Assembly: GCF_042429435.1 (NCBI RefSeq)
Contig: NZ_JBHMAF010000034.1
Source of the DNA: Ectobacillus funiculus
GTDB taxonomy: Bacteria > Bacillota > Bacilli > Bacillales > Bacillaceae_G
Direction: 5' to 3' (one strand)
DNA length: 64,000 nt
Shown here: one piece after another, positions 1-7,302 of the stretch
Numbering within the stretch: position 1 is the first letter of the stretch
Layout: every line of letters starts with the position of its first letter
Position numbers and translations under genes: made by a program
The notes under the pieces: generated by a model
What the model was told of the DNA's origin: nothing
What the model saw: only the letters and a program-made list of their open reading frames with translations
Databases searched by the model: none

Positions 1-1
1 A

Positions 2-223
2 TGTGAAAGAAGAGGCAAATATTATCTGGTCGCTGACAAGTATTTTGCATCCAGCAAAACTTGTAGTTGTTGCGGAAACAAGAAAGATACACTCACTTTG
101 TCTGAACGGATCTACAACTGTATCGAGTGTGGGACAAAAATTGATAGAGATTATAATGCAGCACGCAACTTGAAACAGTATGGAATTCGTATGTTGAATG
201 AAAGGAACGAGCTGTTTGTATAA
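2..223 (+). CDS. tnpB: IS200/IS605-family TnpB, C-terminal end (cut by window edge)
   Basis: The frame is open from the left edge and ends at a TAA. It encodes the TnpB C-terminal zinc ribbon, with two CxxC pairs (SSKTCSCCGNKKD and YNCIECG), followed by the last RuvC motif DRDYNAARNL, in which the Asp is catalytic. TnpB is the RNA-guided nuclease of IS605-type elements and the ancestor of Cas12. About 73 codons are visible of a protein that is usually 370-430 residues. Nothing in the visible part is broken, but whether the whole gene is intact cannot be judged from here. Confidence 0.9.
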   Translation, partial: CERRGKYYLVADKYFASSKTCSCCGNKKDTLTLSERIYNCIECGTKIDRDYNAARNLKQYGIRMLNERNELFV

Positions 224-385
224 TTTGTATCAATTTCTAAATAGCGGTAGGAACGCCGCGAATGCAAGGCTATGGACATGAACCGTTAGGTTTGTGAGTG
301 AAGTAGCAATAAAAGAGAAAGATGTTGTTGGTCTTTCGAAGCCCCCACTTCAAGACGCGCAGCGGATAAGTGGTGGGTAGTTCAC
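224..385 (+). mobile_element. IS605-type right end with hairpin; probable omega-RNA region
   Basis: Directly after tnpB lies a structured stretch ending in a hairpin whose arms are CCCCCACTT (342-350) and AAGTGGTGGG (368-377), followed by GTAGTTCAC. This arrangement is typical of the subterminal hairpin of IS605 right ends. In this family the guide (omega) RNA is transcribed across the tnpB 3' end and the right end, with the guide starting just outside the element. The element boundary near 385 is inferred from the family and not from a paired left end. Confidence 0.65.
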
Positions 386-426
386 TGATTGAAGCACTAT
401 AACATATTGTAGGCAAGTGGGATTGT

Positions 427-459
427 AAGCTGGCATCTGTAGTCTAAAGATGCCAGCTT
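427..459. terminator. 12-bp perfect stem-loop, possible terminator
   Basis: Arms AAGCTGGCATCT (427-438) and AGATGCCAGCTT (448-459) pair perfectly around a 9-nt loop. The following ATTTATG is a weak U tract, so termination is plausible but not certain. Confidence 0.4.
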
Positions 460-617
460 ATTTATGTGGAACCTAAACTGAAGAATCAAGCAAATACGTT
501 CATTCAGAGAATACTGCACAATTGTTTTTAGCCAAGTTAAAAAAATTAGAAGATGAATTTAAAGATATCCCCCTGCCGCAAACATGGGAAATGAGGCAGT
601 ATTTAATGATTAAAAGC

Positions 618-840
618 TCTTTAAAGGTTAATATACTTGTTTGGGATTTAGGATTTATTTATGGGCTTTATGGTTGTCGTAAACTTAATTGCGCTTCTCT
701 TGCTGTCAAAAGTAGCTTTTGCTGCTTTGAAGGATTATGTACAGCAGAAAAAGCTGGCAAGGATCCTGTTTTCTATAAAGACAATATTGAAGGCATTGAA
801 GAGGCTGAATGCTGGGCGGAAGCTTCATCGATTGCTGAAA
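618..840 (+). pseudogene. Sodium:alanine (AGCS) symporter C-terminal remnant, frameshifted
   Basis: Two reading frames together spell the end of an AGCS-family amino acid:cation symporter. From about 661 one frame reads MGFMVVVNLIALLLLSK... through the last transmembrane helix and a KDYVQQKK tail. The neighbouring frame then continues AGKDPVFYKDNIEGIEEAECW, the usual C-terminal tail in Bacillus homologues. The switch falls on an AAAAA run near 751-756, consistent with loss of one A. A second shift seems to lie near 650, after VWDLGFI. No body of the gene is present upstream, so this is a decayed 3' fragment. The segment 522-617 reads as a short ORF with no recognisable product. Confidence 0.7.
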
Positions 841-940
841 AGGCAAATGTTAGATAAGATAGCATGCGGTGATGATGGAGGCTCAATTTAAAGTGAATTA
901 ACTGTAACAACACAAATCTTAGAAGTATGTACAAAAGAAG

Positions 941-989
941 TAGTCCATAAAAAAAATCTCGAGTTTTCCTAGATTTTTTTTATGGACTA
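941..989. repeat. Perfect 19-bp inverted repeat
   Basis: Arms at 941-959 and 971-989 are perfect reverse complements (outer part TAGTCCAT...ATGGACTA, inner part an A8/T8 run) around an 11-nt loop. The outermost bases are TA, the target dinucleotide of IS630/Tc1 elements, and an IS630-type transposase stub begins 82 bp further on. It could be a terminal repeat of that element, a small MITE, or a terminator. Confidence 0.55.
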
Positions 990-1071
990 TATAAGTTGAA
1001 CTAAATAATCACATTCCCTCTCCCTGTATCACAATAAGGAAAAACACGAACGAAGTAGGGAGAGACGTAAA

Positions 1072-1250
1072 ATGACAACACAAGCAACTGAATTAGAAAC
1101 TGTCCAACAAGCCATGAAACAAACGAAAGATAAGCGAATGCATGAGCGTTATCAAGCGGTCTCTCTCTTTTTACAAGGCTACACGTATGCGCAAATTACT
1201 AAGATTGTTGGTCGAAACGAAAAGACAGTGGGCGAATATGTGAGAGCGTA
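1072..1250 (+). pseudogene. IS630-family transposase, N-terminal stub
   Basis: The first 60 residues form the N-terminal helix-turn-helix of an IS630-type transposase (MKQTKDKRMHERYQAV..., then YTYAQITKIVGRNEKTVGEY). Similarity stops at codon 60, after which the frame runs into a T-rich stretch and ends at residue 90. The catalytic DDE domain is absent. A normal start is present (GGGAGAGACGTAAAATG), so the truncation is at the 3' side. Confidence 0.7.
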
Positions 1251-1407
1251 TCTTTTTTTTTTCTCTTTTTTTGGCAACTTAAATCTATGCCAAATTCGCG
1301 CAGTGAATGCAAGCTGGCCCATTTTTTCAAGTTTTGTAATATAGAGTTCAGCAAACCTTGGATTGTGGCTTTCTGAACTCCAATGGGTTGTGTGCCTAAA
1401 AATATAC

Positions 1408-2209
1408 TTAAAACATTAAATCGATGTGAGATGTTTTTTCTTTCTTTAAAGGATATATTCCAAAAGAGTCTGGAATGATTTGTGTCGAACGGTAGAGCAA
1501 TTCAGACACAGTTACACATTTATATCCGTTCTTATATAAAAAGTCCAAAATATTAGATAATGCTTCAATGGTTTGACAAGTCTGTGTATATTCACTACCA
1601 TGCCAGTCGTGAAATAAGATGATATTACCTGGCTTGGCTCCTTTTATTATATAGTTATAAATTTGGGTTGCGGAAGGATTGTCCCAATCTCGAGAATCTT
1701 GATCCCATGACCATAATACGACGTTCTTCTCATTTTTAATAGCTGTATTAATAATTAGATCATTATAAATACCTCCTACAGGGCGATAGAGAGACGGCTT
1801 GAATCCAGTGAATTTCTGAATAATTCTATCTGTTTCTTCTAATTCTGACGCTAGGCTTTCCAGGGTAATGTTTCTATAAGGATGGTGAAACGTATGGTTC
1901 GCGATTTCATGCCCTTCTTTTACTTCCCGTCTTAAAATATCAGGAAATCGTATGGCTTTATTACCAGCTACAAAAAAAGTGGCTTTTGCATCATATTTGG
2001 CCAATATGTCAAGTATTTGAGGAGTAAAAATAGGATGAGGCCCATCATCATAAAGTAAGGGCGACTAATTTTTCATTTATATTTACTTCCCAAATCACAT
2101 GTCCAGTTTTTTCATATGTCTCACGACTACGAGTAGATGCAAATGTATTTATATAATAAAAGAATGAAAGGACGAATAAAAGAACGGTAAATATCAATAT
2201 TTTTTTCAT
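1408..2209 (-). pseudogene. Polysaccharide deacetylase (NodB/PdaA type), frameshifted
   Basis: The gene starts at 2209 (ATG, GAGGAG upstream) with a signal-anchor, MKKILIFTVLLFVLSFFYY, and reads to ...NEKLVALTL before hitting tandem stops near 2047-2053. One extra base there moves the frame. In the corrected frame the sequence is TYDDGPHPIFTPQILDILAK, the first catalytic motif of carbohydrate esterase family 4. The rest is intact: NHTFHHP (motif 2, metal His pair), RPVGG (3), SRDWDNP (4) and LFHDWHG (5). The internal ATG at 2004 would give a 198-residue product lacking the catalytic Asp pair. The family N-deacetylates peptidoglycan or related polymers outside the cell. A single-base assembly error would give the same picture. 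Confidence 0.8.
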
Positions 2210-2336
2210 TACATATACTCCTCATTCATGATAGGTTTAGTTTGCGAAGTCTTTATTAAAAATATTTAACCTAGCATTTAAAACCTGCTTAGTTCACTAC
2301 TTTGTAGTTGACGGGTTTGTTTTTAACAGTCTGAAA

Positions 2337-2362
2337 AGAGGGAGCCTGAGTAGGCTCCCTCT
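2337..2362 (-). terminator. Terminator of the DUF1659-DUF2922 operon
   Basis: A perfect 11-bp stem (AGAGGGAGCCT / AGGCTCCCTCT) with a GAGT loop lies just beyond the DUF2922 stop. On the minus strand it is followed by TTTTC. Confidence 0.7.
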
Positions 2363-2367
2363 GTAAC

Positions 2368-2580
2368 TTAATTCAGCTTGACCTCTGCCACGGTACGCTC
2401 GACAATACGAGCTCCCTTTTTGCGGGCATTTTGCCCAAGTGTTAGAAAGACATCGGCTGCGAGCAATGTATCCATAACGCTGTTCACCGCTGCCTCATTC
2501 ACAGGAGTGATGGGGCTATCGATGGTGAATGTGACGGTTTTGCCATCTTCACGCAAAAACTGCAATTCAAGAACCTGCAT
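2368..2580 (-). CDS. DUF2922 family protein
   Basis: This is a 70-residue protein beginning MQVLELQFLREDGKTVTF, with the length and opening of the DUF2922 family, small cytosolic proteins of unknown function in spore-formers. There is no signal peptide or membrane segment. The start at 2580 has a well placed GGAGG. It lies 75 bp after the DUF1659 gene on the same strand and is followed by a clear terminator. The two families are often paired in Bacillus, so they probably form one operon and act together; the role is unknown. Confidence 0.8.
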   Translation of the reverse strand: MQVLELQFLREDGKTVTFTIDSPITPVNEAAVNSVMDTLLAADVFLTLGQNARKKGARIVERTVAEVKLN

Positions 2581-2655
2581 GTGTGATTCCTCCTTCTTTA
2601 AACAGTTTAGGTTAGGGTTAGCTCAATGAAGGATATCAAGGAGCTAACTGCTTGA

Positions 2656-2880
2656 TTACGCTTGAGCTACGTCATTTGTGCTTAGCATTTGCACAGCGTC
2701 TAGTGTGTATGTTTGCAGGGAAGCAAGGGCAATTGCTGCTTCATGCACCTTTTCAGGCTGTGCATTTGGCTTGATTCCTTTGTACAGCTTGTTTTTCAAA
2801 ACAGGTTTGCCGTTCATGTCCATCCCGCCATTGAAGACGAGGCGTACACTTACATCTGTTATCAATGTTTGTACTGCCAT
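2656..2880 (-). CDS. DUF1659 family protein
   Basis: This is a 74-residue protein (MAVQTLITDVSVRLVF...) of the DUF1659 family. The ATG at 2880 is chosen over a GTG three codons upstream because that GTG lies inside the AGGAGGTGG ribosome binding site. It contains VFNGGMDMNGKPVLKNKLYK, typical of the family, and has no membrane segments. It is the first gene of the pair with DUF2922. Function unknown. Confidence 0.8.
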   Translation of the reverse strand: MAVQTLITDVSVRLVFNGGMDMNGKPVLKNKLYKGIKPNAQPEKVHEAAIALASLQTYTLDAVQMLSTNDVAQA

Positions 2881-3044
2881 CTCTACCACCTCCTTCGCCT
2901 GATATATACATGCGAAGAGAGAAAATGGGCTTAAGCGATGAAAAAAGATTTGGTTTTCCTGCCTGTTATAGAGAGGGCCGTGCCCTATGTCCGCTTTTCA
3001 AAAATATATGGTACACTGAGAAGGAGATGGAGGGGACACTAGCA

Positions 3045-3545
3045 ATGAAGAAATGGATGCAACTATGGCTGCCAGTGCTGCTTTGGGTAGGGATGATTTT
3101 TTATTTTTCCTCGCAGCCATACGAAAAGCAGGATATGAGACCGACATTTGCGCAATATGTAGATGAGCATACTGTGGAGAAATATTTTTCTTGGGTAGAT
3201 TTTCGTTATGTAGGACATGAGGTTAGCATTGCCCATTTAGGAGTACCAGGCTTTTTAGAGTTCTTTTTACGAAAGGGTGCACACTTCTCTGTATACTTTG
3301 TATTAGCTATTCTACTGCATCGTGCACTTTCTCATTATTCCATGAGGAAGGGACAGGCTGTGATATTTGCACTGCTGTTAACGGCTGCATATGCCGGATT
3401 TGATGAAGTGCATCAGTCGTTTACAAAGGATCGGACGCCGCTTTGGCAGGATTCTGTTTTAGATACAGTCGGAGGATCGTTTGGACTTGCAGCTCGGTTG
3501 CTGTTTATGAGACTGAAGCGTAGAGGTTCAGCTCCCCGTATATAG
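3045..3545 (+). CDS. VanZ-like membrane protein
   Basis: The 166-residue protein has about four hydrophobic segments (near residues 5-24, 77-96, 105-123 and 142-158). It carries the VanZ-family features FYFSSQPY near the first helix, the charged RKGAHFSVYFVLAILL in the middle, and DEVHQSFTKDRTPLWQDSVLDT before the last helix. VanZ proteins are integral membrane proteins associated with glycopeptide tolerance in some elements, but most chromosomal homologues have no assigned role. The start at 3045 has GGAGGGG nine bases upstream; earlier in-frame ATGs lack one. No resistance genes are nearby, so no resistance role is implied. Confidence 0.8.
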   Translation: MKKWMQLWLPVLLWVGMIFYFSSQPYEKQDMRPTFAQYVDEHTVEKYFSWVDFRYVGHEVSIAHLGVPGFLEFFLRKGAHFSVYFVLAILLHRALSHYSMRKGQAVIFALLLTAAYAGFDEVHQSFTKDRTPLWQDSVLDTVGGSFGLAARLLFMRLKRRGSAPRI

Positions 3546-3825
3546 GAGCTACAGAAAAAGAATATGCTTTGAAGAAGGAACGTCCTGGGGGAACCAAGAC
3601 GTTTCGTTTATATTTTGCACGCCCAGCTAAACTATTGTCTGCTAGCTGGTAAAAGTCCAGCTCGGAGAATATGGGTGAAGACCATGGACGGTGTGAAGAA
3701 CTTGGAAGAAAGCACCTAAGAATCTTCGGAGTTAAGGGAGTGGAAATTTCTACCTCTTTTTATAAAATTCCAATAATGAAAAAAGAGGGGAATATCTCCT
3801 CCCTCATAGTTTTTCTATACAACAA

Positions 3826-4566
3826 TTACAAATATAAAGCTGCAATACCTACGTATTCTTTAATAGCAAGAAATAACGGTGTTTGGAGAGAAGGAGTAAA
3901 TTGATTTAGGTCTATAGATAAACCTTGGCTCGATTGGTAGTCTGTAGGATAGGGTTGTACACTAATGTCGAGATTGTTAAAGTTTCTTACTGCCCGTTCC
4001 ATGTGAAAGGCCGATGTGACCAAAATAGGTTTGTGCAATTTGTGTTTTTTCAATAATTGCTTTGTAAATTTGGCGTTCTGCTCAGTGTTAATACTCTTGT
4101 TTTCAAGGATAATTTTCTCTTCGGGTACTCCTAGGCTAATGAGTTGGCGTTTAGCGATATTAGCCTCATTTCCGTAATTTGTAAATACTTGACCACCTGA
4201 GAGGATAATAGGTAATCTTGTTTGATTGTAAAGTCTAATAGTAGTTAGTAGTCGATTGGCCCCATTACCGGAAAGTTGGCCTTTCCCATCGATATCTGGT
4301 GAATCGGGTGTGGCTCCACCCCCTAGCATTACAATGACATCTCCATCCACTTGGGAAGGCGGTGTATGACGTTGCTCTAATGTTTGGGTGAGGATATTCC
4401 CGGTTAAAGGGATTACAGATATGTAAAGAAGGAGCGTAATGATAAATAACACTTTAGCTGCTAATTTTTCCCGTCGGTATAGCCAAATACTCAAAAGAAC
4501 CAATAAGGTTACGAAACCCCCTGGCGGAAGAATAAATCCGTAAATAAATTTTATAATGTAAGTCAT
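3826..4566 (-). CDS. YdcF/SanA-like DUF218 membrane protein
   Basis: The 246-residue protein has two N-terminal transmembrane segments (about residues 3-25 and 37-57) followed by a DUF218 domain. Visible motifs are DVIVMLGGGATPD, the G-rich loop before ANRLLTTIRLY, LPIILSGGQ, and ENKSINTEQNAKFT followed by LVTSAFHMERAV. The family (SanA, ElyC, YdcF) is linked to cell envelope integrity, and ElyC affects peptidoglycan or lipid-carrier metabolism in enterobacteria; the biochemical activity is not settled. The gene stands alone, with a divergent 830-bp intergenic region upstream. Confidence 0.8.
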   Translation of the reverse strand: MTYIIKFIYGFILPPGGFVTLLVLLSIWLYRREKLAAKVLFIITLLLYISVIPLTGNILTQTLEQRHTPPSQVDGDVIVMLGGGATPDSPDIDGKGQLSGNGANRLLTTIRLYNQTRLPIILSGGQVFTNYGNEANIAKRQLISLGVPEEKIILENKSINTEQNAKFTKQLLKKHKLHKPILVTSAFHMERAVRNFNNLDISVQPYPTDYQSSQGLSIDLNQFTPSLQTPLFLAIKEYVGIAALYL

Positions 4567-4905
4567 AGCGTACGATGCCCCTTTCTTCTTCCCGATTATA
4601 ACTCACACTTAACTTTAGATTAAACTAGTATTACGTGAAAAGATTTAAATTTAAACAAATACGGTTTCGGTTCTTTGTTATATAGACATATTTTAAGAAT
4701 AGCTCCATGGTTGTTCTTTCCTTTTGAGTAAAGAGAGTATACAAAGGGATGGCTGGGAAGGCTTTCATAATATTTTCATTTTGACTTTATAGAAAATAAA
4801 CAAAAAATCTTTAATGAAAATTGGTTACTCTAGGGGTATTTAAAAAGGAAGAGTTTAATAAAACAGATTAAATTTTACTAAATTTTTCAGTTGGGAGATG
4901 GTAAA

Positions 4906-4998
4906 ATGCGAGCCTTGTATTTGAAGCGGGTCTGGACGCCATTAAAATGGTTTGGTATATCCGTTTTTAAGGATCAAGAAGACGGAAGGTATTATTAA
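4906..4998 (+). CDS. Small ORF, 30 residues
   Basis: ATG at 4906 is preceded by GGGAG at a suitable distance. The product is 30 residues, MRALYLKRVWTPLKWFGISV plus an acidic end (KDQEDGRYY). The first 20 residues are basic and hydrophobic with three aromatic positions, so a membrane-associated peptide is possible. A terminator follows 73 bp later (5071-5093), which supports a discrete transcript. I do not recognise a family. It could be spurious. Confidence 0.4.
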   Translation: MRALYLKRVWTPLKWFGISVFKDQEDGRYY

Positions 4999-5070
4999 AG
5001 GAAGTAAGGTGAGCGTCTGAAACGTCTAGGGAAAGTCAGGTAGAGTAATTTTCATATTAATGTTTTTGAA

Positions 5071-5093
5071 GGGAGCTACATAGCTCTCTTTTT
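5071..5093 (+). terminator. Terminator after small ORF 1
   Basis: GGGAGCT-ACAT-AGCTCTC is followed by TTTTT, a standard intrinsic terminator on the plus strand. Confidence 0.65.
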
Positions 5094-5314
5094 CCATTAT
5101 GGGGAGGGGGTGTAGACAGGGAGATCTGATAAAAATCTCATAATGTTTTCATTTTCATCTTATAAAATACAGATAAACCTTTAATAAAAATTGATTATTG
5201 TAGATGAGTAGCTTCATGGTTTATATATGGACGTTGCTGAAAATAAAGTACTTATGTTTTAAATAAATACGGATTTTGTAATATAGGCATTCTACCTTGT
5301 AAAAAATATATACA

Positions 5315-5330
5315 TTGGAAGCGTTTTCAT
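5315..5330 (+). promoter_or_regulatory. CcpA cre site before small ORF 2
   Basis: TTGGAAGCGTTTTCAT matches the cre consensus WTGNNARCGNWWWCAW at every position. It lies 66 bp before the start of the 37-residue ORF, so carbon catabolite control of that transcript is likely. Confidence 0.65.
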
Positions 5331-5396
5331 ATATGATTGATGTACACAGTTAAAAAATGTAATTAATTAACAAAACCTGTTAAGGAGTGAGTTTAT

Positions 5397-5510
5397 ATGG
5401 AAGAGCAAGGGAATTTCTTAATTGGTTTAATGTGTGGGGCCCCTTTGAGTGTTCTACTATGGATTTCATTCTTTGGGTGGTTAAAGTTAATTTGGAATCT
5501 TATTTTATAA
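5397..5510 (+). CDS. Small hydrophobic ORF, 37 residues
   Basis: ATG at 5397 has a strong TAAGGAGTGAG ribosome binding site. The product begins MEEQGNFLIGLMCGAPLSVL and ends LKLIWNLIL; residues 7-37 are almost entirely hydrophobic or aromatic, consistent with one membrane-spanning helix. A cre site lies upstream and a terminator downstream (5595-5655), so the unit has all the parts of a real gene. The overlapping 68-codon frame uses a start without a ribosome binding site and is rejected. Family unknown. Confidence 0.55.
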   Translation: MEEQGNFLIGLMCGAPLSVLLWISFFGWLKLIWNLIL

Positions 5511-5594
5511 ATGCTTTAAGTGAAAACTTAGCGAAGAGAATATTATGTTCTTTTTTGATTTTACGTCAAAACACCATTTTTTTATTAATCTAGA

Positions 5595-5655
5595 GGGGCA
5601 GAGGCTGCAAATACGGCTTTTGTAGTAAATAAAGAACGATTTCTGCTCCCTTTTT
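5595..5655 (+). terminator. Terminator after small ORF 2
   Basis: GGGGCAGA (5595-5602) pairs with TCTGCTCC (5642-5649) across a long loop and is followed by CTTTTT. Confidence 0.45.
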
Positions 5656-5774
5656 ATGATTAAAAGAAACTTTAGAATATAGCAGGAGTAAAAAACTTAC
5701 TAATAATCGAGGTTTCCTTGAAAGAAAGGATCTAGGGTTCTCATTGGTCATTTTCATGCAAACCTGTTCACTAG

Positions 5775-5836
5775 AAAAAGGCCTATAAATAGGCCTTTTT
5801 TATCAGAGTGTCGAGACAGCCCAAGGGCTGTCTCGA
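5775..5836. terminator. Bidirectional terminator plus second hairpin
   Basis: AAAAAGGCCTA-TAA-ATAGGCCTTTTTT (5775-5801) is a symmetrical terminator usable from either side. It is followed by a 12-bp stem TCGAGACAGCCC/GGGCTGTCTCGA (5811-5836). They separate the small ORFs from the LysM gene, which reads toward them. Confidence 0.7.
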
Positions 5837-5909
5837 GAAATCAGTTCTCTACTCTACGAGTGCAACTACGGCGCCGTCCTCGCCAATTAGTGGGTGTTCT
5901 TTACTGGTC

Positions 5910-6839
5910 TCATCTTATGCCAATTAGTGTGTCGCCCGTATAGCTGATTTCAACAATTTTATTATAGTATTCGTTTGTATAGTCTATCCCTTGTCGTGAA
6001 GGGATTAATTCGAGTGTTTCTCCGCCATTTAGAGGTGAAAACGCAACTGCATCGTCACCTGCCCCTAAACAAATGGCAACGACTACTGTGACATCAGAAG
6101 GAATTTTAATCATCTGGTTGGCTCTAACCTTGTTTAGGTTAAGTCCTGGATTAGCGGCTGCAATGTCTTGCAGTGTCGCATTATAAAATGCAGCTAGTTC
6201 GCTAACCGTTTCTCCCTTTTTAATGCTAACATCAAGAATGGTCTTTTTTGTAGCATTTACAGGACTTGCGATAGGTTGTTGCACCTGCTGTTGTATCATT
6301 GGACTTGCGGTAGGGGTTACTGCCGTTTCTTGACTTGCTGGTATGTATAACGAATCAGGATTAACCTGGTGCTGTGTAATATAATTACTCCCGTTTACTT
6401 TGAGTTTCTCAGCTGGCGGCAGGGTGATAACTGTTCCGGCAACGAGCTGCCCTTTTCTGTTCAACTTGTCTTGGTTGATATCCAAAATCCTCTGCCAAGA
6501 GAGCTCCTGATAATAAGACGCTAATTTGCTCGGTGAGTCTCCAGGCTGAACCTGATAAGCAATATCCATTCCGCATTCACAAGCTTCTGAATGAGTATAT
6601 ACCAAAAGTCCGCTCACGAACACAAATCCTGTCAGCGCTCTTCTTAAAACTGGTTTTCTGTTGCTATTCTTCGTTCTTTGCAGAAAGCTTGTGCTGATAA
6701 ATTTGAATTGTATCCCCTCTAGTTTAAAGATTTTTCTCTTTGGTTTCTTTCCAAACCTTGCTTTTCTGCTTGCCCCGGCTGGTACAAAGAAGCCGTCCAT
6801 TGTTAATGTGGCAGTTGCTTGAATAGTTGAAGTTTGCAT
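5910..6839 (-). CDS. LysM-domain protein with internal signal-anchor
   Basis: The 309-residue protein has two LysM domains, at about residues 93-140 (YQVQPGDSPSKLASYY ... VITLPP) and 204-247 (VSIKKGETVSELAAFYNATL ... NQMIKIP). LysM binds N-acetylglucosamine in peptidoglycan, so the product is probably exported and wall-associated. Unusually, a 65-residue, strongly basic N-terminal stretch precedes the single hydrophobic segment (RRALTGFVFVSGLLVYTHS, about 66-84), so the topology would be a long cytoplasmic tail with the LysM part outside. The C-terminal 60 residues are unassigned. The start at 6839 has AGGAGG seven bases upstream. A later start near the hydrophobic segment has no comparable site. 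Confidence 0.75.
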   Translation of the reverse strand: MQTSTIQATATLTMDGFFVPAGASRKARFGKKPKRKIFKLEGIQFKFISTSFLQRTKNSNRKPVLRRALTGFVFVSGLLVYTHSEACECGMDIAYQVQPGDSPSKLASYYQELSWQRILDINQDKLNRKGQLVAGTVITLPPAEKLKVNGSNYITQHQVNPDSLYIPASQETAVTPTASPMIQQQVQQPIASPVNATKKTILDVSIKKGETVSELAAFYNATLQDIAAANPGLNLNKVRANQMIKIPSDVTVVVAICLGAGDDAVAFSPLNGGETLELIPSRQGIDYTNEYYNKIVEISYTGDTLIGIR

Positions 6840-6972
6840 TTGTTCTCCTCCTTATGGATAGGACGTGTTATTTTGAAATTTGAGGCTGTTGAAAAATATC
6901 AGGATTTTCAAATGTGTCAACCATTTCTTATGTATAAATGTAGAGCAGAGCAAGCATAGCGCGATAGTTTGC

Positions 6973-7103
6973 GCTGTAAGAGCGTATAAATCTCTAGCTG
7001 GAAGACTATTCGACGTAGCGAGAAATGCTAGGAATACAGTATAAGGGCAACCACTCCTCTGTCTTCATCCAAGGGCGGGGTTTGCCAATCGGCGAGTTTT
7101 CTA
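6973..7103. repeat. Dispersed repeat, copy A
   Basis: Near full-length copy of the window's dispersed repeat: left part CTGTAAGAGCGTATAAATCT, middle GAAGACTATTCGACGTAGCG, right part ending GCCAATCGGCGAGTTTTCT. It lies between the LysM and SNF2 genes. Confidence 0.75.
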
Positions 7104-7302
7104 TATTTAGATGTCGAAAAATTCTGATTTTTATTTTCGTACTTGAACTTACATCTATCTATGTGTAAATAATTCGTCATTATTTTACATAACTCCTTCA
7201 GATTAGGAGGAATTCGTGTCTTATAAGCATAAATGAAATATCTGAAAGGGGAAGTATACCAAAAGCTACTAGCAGCACAAGAAAAAGGAGTGCTGCATTA
7301 TG

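Larger units (their letters stand above)
4655..5295 (+). repeat. Diverged duplication flanking two small ORFs
   Basis: Two segments recur in diverged form. A block beginning CATAAT(A/G)TTTTCATTTT and continuing through (A)TCTTTAATGAAAATTGGTTA or its variant occurs near 4767 and 5141. A second block, AAATACGG followed by ATATAG(A/G)CAT, occurs near 4658 and 5265. The blocks surround two tiny ORFs with good ribosome binding sites, so the region looks like an old local duplication of a small-gene unit. Confidence 0.45.

Noticed and set aside
5387..5593. The 68-codon frame overlapping the 37-residue small ORF
   Set aside because: The ribosome binding site TAAGGAGTGAG serves the ATG at 5397 in another frame; the longer frame begins inside that site.
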